From Prevotella sp. (GTDB lineage: Bacteria; Bacteroidota; Bacteroidia; Bacteroidales; Bacteroidaceae): a DNA stretch of 56,884 nucleotides. The notes beneath the pieces are model-generated. The model saw nothing but the letters and a program-made list of their open reading frames with translations, was not told the DNA's origin and did not search any database. The translations under genes and the position numbers were made by a program. Location of the stretch: positions 1 through 56,884 of the forward strand of contig JAFZCU010000054.1 in assembly GCA_017556145.1 (NCBI GenBank). Reading direction: 5' to 3'. Positions within the stretch are counted from its first letter, which is position 1. Every line of letters starts with the position of its first letter. This document shows positions 26,998-36,031 of this stretch, one piece after another.

Positions 26998-27515
26998 ACC
27001 TTATCCTCCTTTTCTTTACGTGCAACAACCAGTCCTCCGATGATACATGCCAGCAGGAACACTGAAATGAACTCGAAGGGCAATACATACTGATACTTCC
27101 CGGAACCGACGAGAGCCATACCAATGTCCTTCATCGGCACCTCAACGTTGGCAATCTCCTTAGAATAGAAGCCGGTCTTCAACAGAATCAGACTCACGAC
27201 TACCAGTCCGGCAAGAGCAGCCAGACCACCGGCAATCATCTTGCCTGACTTCACCCGCTCTTCCAATCCCTGAAGCGTACGCTTGCTCACCAGTTGAATG
27301 GCGAACACATAAATCATCGTAACACCTCCGGCATATACTGCAATCTGAGCGGCACCCAGATAGGTGTAGTCGAGCAGGAAATAGATGCCTGCCACACCAA
27401 AGAGCACGAACAACATGAATGTTGCGGCCCGCATAATTCTCGTCGTGGTGACACACATCAGCGCCGAGCCGATGATGAACACCGCGAGAATGATAAACAT
27501 AACTGTATTTGCCAT
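26994..27515 (-). CDS. nuoJ: NuoJ, complex I membrane subunit
   Basis: A 173-residue subunit with five membrane helices. The conserved pi-bulge region of TM3 reads YLGAAQIAVYAGGVTMIYVFAI. It sits at the junction of the matrix and membrane arms. It overlaps nuoK by 4 bp and lies 6 bp after nuoI. Confidence 0.95.
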   Translation of the reverse strand: MANTVMFIILAVFIIGSALMCVTTTRIMRAATFMLFVLFGVAGIYFLLDYTYLGAAQIAVYAGGVTMIYVFAIQLVSKRTLQGLEERVKSGKMIAGGLAALAGLVVVSLILLKTGFYSKEIANVEVPMKDIGMALVGSGKYQYVLPFEFISVFLLACIIGGLVVARKEKEDKV

Positions 27516-27521
27516 ATTGCG

Positions 27522-28067
27522 TTACTTCGTTTTAGTGTTAAACTTACCGACTTCCCACTCTGCACCGCCTTCGATGAGGTCGGGCAGCGAACCACCCTGA
27601 TAGACTTCCTCGTTCAGGTGAAGCACCAGCTTCGAGCGGTCGAACACGGCGTTCTCGAAATCATTCGTAAACTCGATGGCGTCGAAGTTGCAGGCGTTCG
27701 TACAGAGCTGGCAGAACATACAGTCGCCCAGGTCGTACGCATAATCGTCGAGCACCTTCTTTTTCTTGCCTGTCTCAGGATCCTCGGCCATGTGAGCCGT
27801 AATCTTGATGGTTCCGTTCGGACAGGCCTTCTCGCACAATGTGCAAGCCGTACACTTGTAGCTGCCGTCCTCGTTGCGCTTGAATATCAAGCGACCGCGA
27901 TGACGCTTAGCCACATGGAGTGTGGTCTTGCGGTTCTCGGGATACTGCTCTGTCGACTTGTTGGTGAAGAAGTCCTTGAAGTATTCCTTCCAGGTGGTCT
28001 TCATACCAATAGCCAAAGTCTTCAGGCCGTGCCCGATTTCTCCGAAATATGTTTTGTTATCTTCCAT
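27522..28067 (-). CDS. nuoI: NuoI, 2x[4Fe-4S] complex I subunit
   Basis: A 181-residue cytoplasmic-side subunit carrying two ferredoxin-type clusters: CTACTLCEKACP (C72, C75, C78, C82) and CMFCQLCTNAC (C116, C119, C122, C126). These carry electrons towards the NuoB cluster. With NuoEFG absent from the operon, NuoI is the likely entry point, possibly from reduced ferredoxin or another donor; the donor is not shown by the sequence. Confidence 0.96.
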   Translation of the reverse strand: MEDNKTYFGEIGHGLKTLAIGMKTTWKEYFKDFFTNKSTEQYPENRKTTLHVAKRHRGRLIFKRNEDGSYKCTACTLCEKACPNGTIKITAHMAEDPETGKKKKVLDDYAYDLGDCMFCQLCTNACNFDAIEFTNDFENAVFDRSKLVLHLNEEVYQGGSLPDLIEGGAEWEVGKFNTKTK

Positions 28068-28070
28068 ATG

Positions 28071-28112
28071 CTAGTATTTCTAGTATTTCTAGCCTGACTA
28101 GTCTGGCTAGTA
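28071..28112 (+). repeat. CTAG-rich short tandem repeat between nuoH and nuoI
   Basis: Three CTAGTATTT-type units are followed by CTGACTAG and CTGGCTAG. It fills the 49-bp gap between the nuoI start and the nuoH stop. Confidence 0.6.
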
Positions 28113-28116
28113 CACC

Positions 28117-29205
28117 TTATTTAATATATAAGCCTAAAGCCACGATAACCGTCATAATTACCAGGTTGATGAGACCCAGAGGCATCAGGTACTTCCACTC
28201 CAACTTCAGGATCTGATCGATACGCAGACGTGGGAACGTCCACTTAATCCACATCAAAATCCACACCAGGAAGAAGGCCTTGCCTAAGAACCAGACGATA
28301 CCAGGGATATAGTTCATCACGTTATCGAAGGCTTCAATACCGATGTTCACAGGAGCCCAGCCACCGAGGAATACCGTAGCGGCAATACCTGCGATGATAA
28401 ACAGATTGAGGAATTCTGCGAGGTAGAAGAAACCAAAACCCATACCGGAATACTCAGTATGATGACCGGCTGTCAACTCACTCTCAGCCTCTGCCATATC
28501 AAACGGACCACGGTTGGCCTCGGCATTACCTGCGACAAGGAACACGAGGAAAGCAATGATGGCAGGGATATGGCCCTGGAAGATCAACCACTTCCAAGGA
28601 CCTGTCTGAGCTTCCACGATACCGCTCATCTGCATGGTACCCGTCAGGATCACAGCAGTGATGAGACAAAGGCAGAGCGACATCTCATAGGAGATCATCT
28701 GCACGGCACCACGCATGGCAGAAACCACAGAGTACTTGTTGTTGGAACCCCAACCTGCGAGGAAGATACCTACCACACCAATCGAAGAGATGGCGGTGAG
28801 CAGGAACACACCCACGTTGAAATCGAGAATGGTTGCGCCATTGTTCCAAGGCAGGAACGAGAAGGCGCCCACAGAACCGATAATCACTAAGAGAGGAGCA
28901 ACGAGATAGAGCAACTTGTCGGCCTTGTCGACGATGAAGATCTCCTTGACAAGCATCTTGAACACGTCGGCAAACACCTGCAGCAAGCCCCAGTAACCTA
29001 CTCGCATCGGGCCTAAACGGCACTGGAAGTAGGCACACACCTTACGCTCCATAAATATCAGTACGATGGCCAGCAGGGCATAACCGCCAAGGACGGCAAC
29101 TCCCACCAGCACGCACTCAATCAATATCGCCAACCATTCCGGGCAGCCTAATGTCACCTGCAGCAGTTGGTCGAACCATTGTGTAACTAAACTAAAATCG
29201 AACAT
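28117..29205 (-). CDS. nuoH: NuoH, complex I membrane subunit
   Basis: A 362-residue subunit with about eight membrane helices and the conserved cytoplasmic loops that form the quinone chamber (ERKVCAYFQCRLGPMRVGYWGLLQ, and PFDMAEAESELTAGHHTEYSGM). I choose the ATG at 29203-29205; a longer frame starting with TTG at 29229 would begin inside the repeat at 29226-29294. Confidence 0.96.
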   Translation of the reverse strand: MFDFSLVTQWFDQLLQVTLGCPEWLAILIECVLVGVAVLGGYALLAIVLIFMERKVCAYFQCRLGPMRVGYWGLLQVFADVFKMLVKEIFIVDKADKLLYLVAPLLVIIGSVGAFSFLPWNNGATILDFNVGVFLLTAISSIGVVGIFLAGWGSNNKYSVVSAMRGAVQMISYEMSLCLCLITAVILTGTMQMSGIVEAQTGPWKWLIFQGHIPAIIAFLVFLVAGNAEANRGPFDMAEAESELTAGHHTEYSGMGFGFFYLAEFLNLFIIAGIAATVFLGGWAPVNIGIEAFDNVMNYIPGIVWFLGKAFFLVWILMWIKWTFPRLRIDQILKLEWKYLMPLGLINLVIMTVIVALGLYIK

Positions 29206-29225
29206 ATATTCTTTTCTTTTTTCTG

Positions 29226-29294
29226 ACAACGGATTTAACTGATTAAACGGATATATTCTGTTCGTTCATCCGTGAAATCCGTGTAATCCGTTGT
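29226..29294. repeat. Imperfect inverted repeat between nuoH and nuoCD
   Basis: Left arm 29226-29252 starts ACAACGGATTTAACTGATTA; right arm 29268-29294 ends ATCCGTGTAATCCGTTGT. It is a second copy of the element at 24601-24673. Confidence 0.75.
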
Positions 29295-29299
29295 TGTTA

Positions 29300-30910
29300 T
29301 TATCTGTCGATGTCTGGAATGACCACGTCAATAGCGGCACAAGTGGCAATGAGGTCGGCAATCTTCTGACCACGGAGCATCGGGTCGAAGGCACCAACCA
29401 ATGAGAGACCCATCGGACGCATCTTCATACGGTAGGGACTCTTGTCGCCACGAGAGTCGAGATAGACACCAAACTCACCGGCCACACCCTCAACAGAGAA
29501 GTACCACTGTCCCTCAGGCACCTTGATGATAGGCTTCTGCTTCACGTAGAAGTCACCCTCAGGAATGTTGTCGATGAGCTGCTCGATGATGTTCAGGCTC
29601 TGGTACATCTCATTGATATGAACGAGATAACGGTCCATCGAGTCACAGCCGTTGAGCGTACACTGCTCCCACTCCACCTTGTCATACATATCATAGGGGT
29701 GGTTCTTGCGCACGTCGTTCTTCCAACCGGAAGCACGTCCGGCAGGACCAGTCACGGCATAGTTGATACAATCCTCAAGACTCATCGGTCCACAGTTCTC
29801 AAGACGGTTGTGAGTGATGACATTGTCACCAAACACATCCATGTACTCCTGAATCGTCGGACGCAGGTAGTTCACCAGATCCTTGCAGTTCTTCACGAAG
29901 TTCGGATCGATGTCGTCCTGCAGACCACCAATACGATAGTAGTTCTGAATCAGACGACCACCAGTGGTCTCTTCCATACAGTTCAACACATGCTCACGGT
30001 CACGCATACCGTAGAGCATTGCCGTCAGGGCACCCAGGTCCTGACCGACACAGGAGGTATAGAGCAGGTGGGAATCGAGACGCTGAAGCTCGTCCATAAT
30101 CGTACGGATGTACTTGATACGGTCGGTCAATTCAACCTCTAAGGCTTCCTCAATGACACCCACCAAAGCATGGCGATGTTGCATGGCTCCCAGATAGTTA
30201 AGACGATCTGTTAAAGCAAGCGTTTGAGGATAGGTCATGCTTTCCCACATCTTCTCAATCGCACGATGGATATAGCCCAAGTGCGGATAGATGCGCTTCA
30301 CGGTCTCACCATTCAGCACCGTCTGCAGACGGAGCACACCATGCGTAGCAGGATGCTGCGGACCAATGTTGATCACATAGTCATCGGAACCGAAAAGCCT
30401 GTTCTGCTTTGACTGCAAAACGCCGTCCTTGTCGAGATAATACTCCAGACCATAGTCGGGTTCTTCGTCATCCTCCAGGGTATAGGCATCATTAAACTGC
30501 CAGTCCTTGCGGAAGGGGTAACCCTTGAAATCGCTGCGCAGGAACAGGCGGCGCATATCCTTATGACCGAGGAACACGATACCGTAGAAGTCGTACACCT
30601 CACGCTCCAGCAGATCAGCCACACGCCAGATGTCAGAAACAGTGGGGAGATAAGCCAACACCTGACCATCTGTCTCACCAGTACCATTTGAGGCCAGTCC
30701 ATCGCCGCAGACCTGCGTCTTGGCGAGCATCTTCACCGAGCAACGCTCGTGCGTCTGTGTATTCTCAAGGATATAGACACAACCGAGGCCTTCCTCTCCA
30801 AAGTCTTCACCGACAATCGTGACAAGATAGTCAAAGCCCTTCTTGTCTTTCAAGTTCTGCATCTCAGAGGCGAACTTGTCAAAATCGAATGATAGGAATT
30901 CTAATTTCAT
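29300..30910 (-). CDS. nuoCD: NuoCD, fused 30-kDa and 49-kDa complex I subunits
   Basis: A 536-residue fusion. Residues 1 to about 165 are the NuoC part (EREVYDFYGIVFLGHKDMRRLFL...GYPFRKDW); residues from about 180 are NuoD (NIGPQHPATHGVLR, YPHLGYIHRAIEK, the ends DLIATCAAIDVVIPDIDR). The NuoD part lines the quinone site and faces the NuoB cluster. The fusion is a known arrangement in Bacteroidota and some Proteobacteria. The start overlaps the nuoB stop by 4 bp. Confidence 0.97.
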   Translation of the reverse strand: MKLEFLSFDFDKFASEMQNLKDKKGFDYLVTIVGEDFGEEGLGCVYILENTQTHERCSVKMLAKTQVCGDGLASNGTGETDGQVLAYLPTVSDIWRVADLLEREVYDFYGIVFLGHKDMRRLFLRSDFKGYPFRKDWQFNDAYTLEDDEEPDYGLEYYLDKDGVLQSKQNRLFGSDDYVINIGPQHPATHGVLRLQTVLNGETVKRIYPHLGYIHRAIEKMWESMTYPQTLALTDRLNYLGAMQHRHALVGVIEEALEVELTDRIKYIRTIMDELQRLDSHLLYTSCVGQDLGALTAMLYGMRDREHVLNCMEETTGGRLIQNYYRIGGLQDDIDPNFVKNCKDLVNYLRPTIQEYMDVFGDNVITHNRLENCGPMSLEDCINYAVTGPAGRASGWKNDVRKNHPYDMYDKVEWEQCTLNGCDSMDRYLVHINEMYQSLNIIEQLIDNIPEGDFYVKQKPIIKVPEGQWYFSVEGVAGEFGVYLDSRGDKSPYRMKMRPMGLSLVGAFDPMLRGQKIADLIATCAAIDVVIPDIDR

Positions 30911-31692
30911 ACAGCGGCCTCCTTTCCTATTTCAGAGTTTTCAGAATACTCAGAGTTTTCTGAATTCTCCGACATAAAATCCTTGGGCACATCCGTAATA
31001 ACCATGGGCTCTCTGCGATGATCGCCATGCTTCTCGCGGAAGGTCAGCTCCTCATTCGATACGCCCAGGGCTGCTTCTTCAGCCGTCTGCTTGTGATTGG
31101 CGCCACCGAAGAACTTCTCGATCTTCACCTTACGCTGCAGCTGCATCATGCCATACATGATAGCCTCCGGACGTGGGGGACAACCAGGAATAAACACATC
31201 GACGGGTACGATCTCCTCGATACCCTTCACCACATGGTAACTCGACTTGAAAGGTCCACCACTGATGGCACAGCCACCAACGGCAATCACATACTTAGGC
31301 TCAGCCATCTCGTCGTACAGACGCTTCAGGGCAGGTGCCATCTTGTGTGTGATGGTACCGGCACACATGATCAGGTCGGCCTGACGGGGAGAGTTACGCG
31401 TGACCTCGAAACCAAAACGAGCGAAGTCGTAACGGGCACAGCCACAAGCCATGAACTCGATACCACAGCACGAGGTGGCGAAGGTCAGCGACCAGAGGGA
31501 GTTGGCACGTCCCCAGTTAATCAACTGGTCGAGCGAGCCGGTAATCACATTGACGCCACCCTCATGGAGTTCGTCAACGATCTTCTCCAACGAGGCGTTG
31601 TCGTTCCACTCCTCGTAGGGAATACTCTTGATGTGCGGCCTAAGGCCGCCATTCTTCGACTGTGTCGAAGCGGTCGTCTTCCTTACTTCCAT
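30907..31692 (-). CDS. nuoB: NuoB, complex I [4Fe-4S] cluster N2 subunit
   Basis: A 261-residue subunit from the ATG at 31690-31692, which overlaps the end of nuoA by 10 bp; the frame stays open upstream inside nuoA but that part is not used. N2 cluster ligands fit C75-C76 (TSCCGIEF), C141 and C171 (PGCPPRPE), with the usual spacing. Two stretches look foreign: residues about 6-20 (TTASTQSKNGGLRPH), encoded by two adjacent palindromes, and the C-terminal tail SENSENSEYSENSE, encoded by a short dispersed repeat. The protein is accordingly longer than typical NuoB. Confidence 0.95.
   Translation of the reverse strand: MEVRKTTASTQSKNGGLRPHIKSIPYEEWNDNASLEKIVDELHEGGVNVITGSLDQLINWGRANSLWSLTFATSCCGIEFMACGCARYDFARFGFEVTRNSPRQADLIMCAGTITHKMAPALKRLYDEMAEPKYVIAVGGCAISGGPFKSSYHVVKGIEEIVPVDVFIPGCPPRPEAIMYGMMQLQRKVKIEKFFGGANHKQTAEEAALGVSNEELTFREKHGDHRREPMVITDVPKDFMSENSENSEYSENSEIGKEAAV
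31635..31670. repeat. Two palindromes inside the nuoB 5' coding region
   Basis: GCGGCCTAAGGCCGC at 31635-31649 is a perfect palindrome with a 1-nt centre. CTTCGAC/GTCGAAG arms at 31654-31670 surround TGT. Both are translated as part of an N-terminal stretch not usual in NuoB. Confidence 0.7.
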
Positions 31693-32033
31693 TCCAGATC
31701 TCCTTTCCGCCAGGCATACGCCAAGCCTAATACCAGAACTACCAGGAAGAAACCGATGCTCAGCAGAGCCAGCGCACCGAAGTCCTTCACAACGACTGCC
31801 CATGGATACAGAAACATCGTTTCCACATCAAACATGAGGAACAGGATGGCGAAGAGGTAGAATCCCACTGTGATGGGCAACCATGCGGTGCCTCGCGTGG
31901 GGATACCACTCTCATACGGCTCACCTTTCACCTTCGCGTAGGATCTCGGTCCTATCAGCTTGGCTACGATATAAGCCGCCACCACCAATGTAATAGCCGT
32001 CAACAAGACGGTAATTAACAAAGTAAAGTTCAT
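31683..32033 (-). CDS. nuoA: NuoA, complex I membrane subunit
   Basis: A 116-residue subunit with three membrane helices and the typical PYESGIPTRGTA and FYLFAILFLMFDVETMFLYPWAV segments. It is the first gene of the ten-gene nuo operon. The promoter -7 box lies at 32120-32127, leaving a leader of roughly 80 nt that shows no recognised regulatory structure. Confidence 0.96.
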   Translation of the reverse strand: MNFTLLITVLLTAITLVVAAYIVAKLIGPRSYAKVKGEPYESGIPTRGTAWLPITVGFYLFAILFLMFDVETMFLYPWAVVVKDFGALALLSIGFFLVVLVLGLAYAWRKGDLEWK

Positions 32034-32119
32034 AAAATTAATATATAGTTATAACAATATTATTCTTGTTTTCAAGCAGTTACTATTCTACACCTTGTAG
32101 CTTCACAGCTTTCGTGCTG

Positions 32120-32127
32120 CAAAGGTA
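32120..32127 (-). promoter_or_regulatory. Promoter -7 box of the nuo operon
   Basis: TACCTTTG on the minus strand, about 87 bp before the nuoA start. The region upstream is very A/T-rich with no clear -33 TTTG. Confidence 0.55.
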
Positions 32128-32158
32128 CAAATAATATTTGTAAATAAGTGGAATATTT

Positions 32159-32179
32159 ATTTATTATTTGATAATAAAT
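32159..32179. terminator. A/T-rich hairpin after the epimerase gene
   Basis: Perfect 9-bp arms ATTTATTAT/ATAATAAAT around TTG, 14 bp past the epimerase stop. The stem has no G/C pairs, so terminator activity would be weak. Confidence 0.35.
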
Positions 32180-32193
32180 GTTAATTTTGTATT

Positions 32194-33444
32194 TTAGCCT
32201 CCTGTCGATGTCCTTTCAATCAGTTCCAGACACATACGGCTGTTGTGGTATGGACATTTCCAGAAACCCGCCTTGTCATCGACGGTATTCAGCGTTCCAT
32301 CGGCATGACGGCTCCAAAACCATTCGCCATGATGCCAGTCGATGAGCTGCGTCTTGATATACTCCCAACAACGACCAGCCCTCTCCAGGGCCTCCTCATC
32401 ACCGAAGTGCTGGTAGATGTTATACCAACCCACGACATTCTCTGCCTGCACCCACCAATGGAGATCGTCATCCACATGACCGGTATCAAGATTGGCCTCA
32501 TGAATCATCGAGCCATCCGGTCGCAGACCTTTCCCTGAAGCCTTCGCCACCTCACGGACAATCGGTTCCACTTTTGCCAGGACCTTCCGATCGCCAAGAA
32601 CCAAGGCCGCCTCATGCAAGAGCCAGGAGCATTCGATATCGTGGCCATAGCTCTCCAGATGTCCGGCACCACGGGTCCAGTCCATCTCAAAGAAGAGATC
32701 CAGATGATGCGTCTCCGGATTCAATATACGATCGGTGAAGATGTCGATAAGGTTTCTAAGAGAAGAGGTGAGAGGTGAGAGGTAAGAGGTGAGAGATGTG
32801 TCTGCGGCGGATGTGTTCGCTGGAAAGGCCCTTAAAGCCCTCAGCAGATTGGTATAAGGCTCGATGATATGCAGATGGGTATTCTGCGACTTGGGATAGT
32901 TGGCATCATATTCCGACAGGCGCATATCTTCTATCTTCCCCCACGCTCTCGTACAGGCTTCGATATAACCGTTATGCTCTCTATCAAAAGCATGCGCCTC
33001 TATGCAGTCATAAAGCTGCAGGGCATAGTCCAAAGCCTCCCTGTCACCTGTAGCCCGAGCATATTCAGAAAGACCGTAGATGGCAAAACCAATGGCATAG
33101 AACTGTTTTTTGGTATCAAGCGGATTGCCAAGATAGTCGACACTCCAGTAGGCACCCCCATATTCCTTGTCGATAAAATGCGCTATCAGATAATCCTTTG
33201 CCCTTGTAGCGATAGCAAGGTATTCTTCCACCTCTAACAATCGATAGGCAGCAGAGAACGACCAGAGGATACGGGCATTGAGGATAGCGCCTTTCTCAGC
33301 CTTAGGATGAAGTATTCCACTATTGTCGATGCGACCATAGAACCCACCATGCTCCTCATCCACCATCTGAGTCATCCAAAAGTGCAGGATGTTCTTCTCC
33401 AGAACATCCTGCATCTCCTTTTTCATCAATGTTATATCAAACAT
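32194..33444 (-). CDS. AGE-family epimerase, probable mannobiose/cellobiose 2-epimerase
   Basis: A 416-residue (alpha/alpha)6-barrel enzyme of the N-acylglucosamine 2-epimerase family. Conserved segments include EEHGGFYGRIDNSG near the N-terminus, NTHLHIIEPYTNLLRA at about 188-203 with the catalytic His, HDIECSWLLHEAA, and WWVQAENVVGWYN. Context makes cellobiose 2-epimerase-type activity likely: beta-1,4-mannobiose to mannosyl-glucose in the cytoplasm, feeding the GH130 enzyme upstream. Residues 215-230 (DTSLTSYLSPLTSSLR) are encoded by a tandem GAGGTGA repeat (32765-32795) and look like an insertion. It is the last gene of the mannan operon. Confidence 0.88.
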   Translation of the reverse strand: MFDITLMKKEMQDVLEKNILHFWMTQMVDEEHGGFYGRIDNSGILHPKAEKGAILNARILWSFSAAYRLLEVEEYLAIATRAKDYLIAHFIDKEYGGAYWSVDYLGNPLDTKKQFYAIGFAIYGLSEYARATGDREALDYALQLYDCIEAHAFDREHNGYIEACTRAWGKIEDMRLSEYDANYPKSQNTHLHIIEPYTNLLRALRAFPANTSAADTSLTSYLSPLTSSLRNLIDIFTDRILNPETHHLDLFFEMDWTRGAGHLESYGHDIECSWLLHEAALVLGDRKVLAKVEPIVREVAKASGKGLRPDGSMIHEANLDTGHVDDDLHWWVQAENVVGWYNIYQHFGDEEALERAGRCWEYIKTQLIDWHHGEWFWSRHADGTLNTVDDKAGFWKCPYHNSRMCLELIERTSTGG

Positions 33445-33464
33445 TGCCTGATATTTCCAAATAC

Positions 33465-34862
33465 TTACTCTTCGATTTCGCGCATGGTCTTCAGTTTCTC
33501 ATTGATCTCATCCACACGTTTGGTGGTCAACGGATAGAACCATACCACGATGACTGCCAGTGCTGCCACGGCTGCCGGGATGAAGCTCATCAGCCAACGC
33601 AGTACCATCAAGGCACTCTCAGGCTGAACCACACCTGCGGCCACTTGTGCGGAATCCGTGATATAGCCGAAGCCGGAAAGCAACCACAGCACAGCTGCAC
33701 CACCAATGGCACCACCGAACTTCTGGGCCATTGAGGCCGACGAGAAGATCAGACCAGTAGAAGCCGTGCGGAACTCCAGTTCTGCATAGTCGCTCACATC
33801 GGCATACATACTCCAGACCAACGGCGACATCACACCTGTCAATATCGAGATGATCACCTGGAAGATCAACATCAGCCAGAAACCGGAAGGCGTAATCGGA
33901 ATAAAGAAGAACAGCACGCTGGTCACCAGCAACAGCGCATTCACAAGGATGAAGGTTGTTTTCTTACCAAGCTTATTCGCAATGGGCACACAAAGTGCCA
34001 CACCCACCATGTTCGACACCTCGCCAATACCTAAGAAGAGACCGGCATAGAAGAGGAATGCCATACCCATGAAACTCAGATAGACATCGGCACCAATAAT
34101 ATCCACAAAGAAATAGGCCACTGTGGCACCACGAACGGTATTAAAGAGGTTCGAACACAAGGCTGCACCAATCAACAACCACCAAGGCTTATTCTTCAAC
34201 AGCGAGGCAAAATCATCACCCACACTCACAGTCGACACAGTCTTCAGGTGCTCCCTGGTGAGTGTAAAGCATATGAGGAACATCACGAAGCAGGCTGCAG
34301 CGATGGTAACCATAGCCCAGAACCAGCCATTGGCGGAATTATAGCCACCGAAAAGGTTAGTGAGGGGTTCCCAGAGGAAAAGCGAGATAAACGAGCCACC
34401 ATAAGCGAAGAACATACGGAAGGACGAGAAGACCGTCTTCTCTTTGGGATCGTCAGTCATCACACCCAACATGGCTCCGTATGGCACGTTGATACCCGTA
34501 TAAACGGTCATCATCAGGATATAAGTCACATACGCCCAAACCAGTTTTGCCCCATAATCCCAATCAGGGGTGGTAAACAGCAAGATACCACAGATACTGA
34601 AGAAAGGAGCCACCCATAACAAGTAAGGACGATACTTACCCCACTTGGTGTTCGTACGGTCAGCGATGATACCCATCATCGGGTCTGAGACGGCATCCCA
34701 GATACGGGTCACAAGTACCAACACACCGGCATCTACAAGGTTCAGGCCAAAGATGTTGGAATAGAAAAACGGAAGATAATAGGAGAATATCTTCCAAAAC
34801 ATTGACGATGACATATCGCCAAAGCCATAACCGATCTTTTCGATAAATTTAGTTCTTACCAT
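33465..34862 (-). CDS. GPH-family sugar:cation symporter
   Basis: A 465-residue protein with about 12 membrane helices belonging to the glycoside-pentoside-hexuronide:cation symporters. Family marks: KIGYGFGDMSSSMFW at the N-terminus, the loop DPMMGIIADRTNTKWGKYRPYLLW, and YADVSDYAEL in the second half. It most probably imports mannobiose or other mannan oligosaccharides with a cation across the inner membrane. It lies 2 bp after the GH130 stop and 20 bp before the epimerase start. Confidence 0.92.
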   Translation of the reverse strand: MVRTKFIEKIGYGFGDMSSSMFWKIFSYYLPFFYSNIFGLNLVDAGVLVLVTRIWDAVSDPMMGIIADRTNTKWGKYRPYLLWVAPFFSICGILLFTTPDWDYGAKLVWAYVTYILMMTVYTGINVPYGAMLGVMTDDPKEKTVFSSFRMFFAYGGSFISLFLWEPLTNLFGGYNSANGWFWAMVTIAAACFVMFLICFTLTREHLKTVSTVSVGDDFASLLKNKPWWLLIGAALCSNLFNTVRGATVAYFFVDIIGADVYLSFMGMAFLFYAGLFLGIGEVSNMVGVALCVPIANKLGKKTTFILVNALLLVTSVLFFFIPITPSGFWLMLIFQVIISILTGVMSPLVWSMYADVSDYAELEFRTASTGLIFSSASMAQKFGGAIGGAAVLWLLSGFGYITDSAQVAAGVVQPESALMVLRWLMSFIPAAVAALAVIVVWFYPLTTKRVDEINEKLKTMREIEE

Positions 34863-34864
34863 AA

Positions 34865-36031
34865 TTATTTGATATTTTTGTTTTTCCGAATCAGTTGCTT
34901 AATCGTCTCTACACTGGCGCCAGTATACAGGCCGTCTGGAGGGGTATTCATACAGTAGTCCACGAGTTTGTCGATGGTGGAGGTAGCGACATGCATACGG
35001 GTATCTGCCGAGGCGTAGTAGACGAACACCTTGCCATCGGGATCGGCAATCCAGCCGTTAGAGAAGGCCACGTTCATCACATCACCAAGATACTCGTAAC
35101 CTTCAGGTACGAGAAAATAGCCACCCGGTTGAGCGATGACCTTCGTAGGATCCTCCAAAGCAGTCATATACATATATAACACATAACGCAGGCCATCGGC
35201 TGTAGCACGCACGCCATGTGCCAGATGCAGCCAACCCGCCTTGGTCTTGAGAGGATGCGGTCCCTCGCCATTCTTCACCTCTGTAATCGTGTGATATTGA
35301 CGGGCATTGATGATTTGCTCCTCTTTCACCGCTGCATGGGTGATGTCATCCACCAGCGCCCAACCGATTCCTCCGCCCGAGCCTGTATCGATGAAACCAT
35401 CCTGCGGACGGGTATAAAAGCCATACCTACCGTCGACGAATTCCGGATGGAGCACCACATTACGCTGCTGACACCTGGTATTCAGGTCAGGCAAGCGCTC
35501 CCAGGTCTTCAGATCCTTGGTACGGGCGATACCGGCTGTGGCTGTGGCAGCAGACAGATTGCCCGGCTGCGAGTCGTCATGACGCTCCGCACAGAACACA
35601 CCATAGATCCAGCCGTCCTCATGCTGGGTGATACGCATATCATAGATGTTGGTGGCGGGAATCACATCATCGGGCATGGTGATGGGTTCCTCCCAGAAAC
35701 GGAAGTTATCGATACCGTTAGGCGATTCTGCTACAGCAAAGTAACTCTTTCTGTCAGCCCCCTCCACACGGACCACCAGACAATACTTTCCATGCCATTT
35801 GATAGCACCGGCGTTGAAAGCGGCATGACACATGATACGCTGCATCAGGTAAGGATTATCCTGCTCGTTGAAGTCGTATTTCCATTCCAAGGGGATATGG
35901 GCAGCTGTCACTACGGGATTCTTATACTTCTCGTAGATGCCGTTTCCCCACTCCACGGGTTCGTTCTTCAAACTCAGCAGCGCCTCATGATGGGCCCGAA
36001 GGGCAGCCACTTTCTGTTCAAACGCGGTCAT
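34865..36031 (-). CDS. GH130 4-O-beta-D-mannosyl-D-glucose phosphorylase
   Basis: A 388-residue cytoplasmic enzyme of the GH130 five-bladed propeller family. The segment RQRNVVLHPEFVDGRYGFYT followed by RPQDGFIDTGSGGGIGWALV is characteristic of subfamily 1, which phosphorolyses beta-1,4-mannosyl-glucose to mannose 1-phosphate and glucose. The neighbours agree: epimerase and symporter downstream, GH26 upstream (4-bp overlap). The gene order GH26-GH130-symporter-epimerase is the same as in the described Bacteroides fragilis mannan operon. Confidence 0.92.
   Translation of the reverse strand: MTAFEQKVAALRAHHEALLSLKNEPVEWGNGIYEKYKNPVVTAAHIPLEWKYDFNEQDNPYLMQRIMCHAAFNAGAIKWHGKYCLVVRVEGADRKSYFAVAESPNGIDNFRFWEEPITMPDDVIPATNIYDMRITQHEDGWIYGVFCAERHDDSQPGNLSAATATAGIARTKDLKTWERLPDLNTRCQQRNVVLHPEFVDGRYGFYTRPQDGFIDTGSGGGIGWALVDDITHAAVKEEQIINARQYHTITEVKNGEGPHPLKTKAGWLHLAHGVRATADGLRYVLYMYMTALEDPTKVIAQPGGYFLVPEGYEYLGDVMNVAFSNGWIADPDGKVFVYYASADTRMHVATSTIDKLVDYCMNTPPDGLYTGASVETIKQLIRKNKNIK

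Noticed and set aside
31693-31803. Extended N-terminus for NuoB
   Set aside because: It would overlap nuoA by over 110 bp, and the ATG at 31690-31692 gives the usual short overlap.
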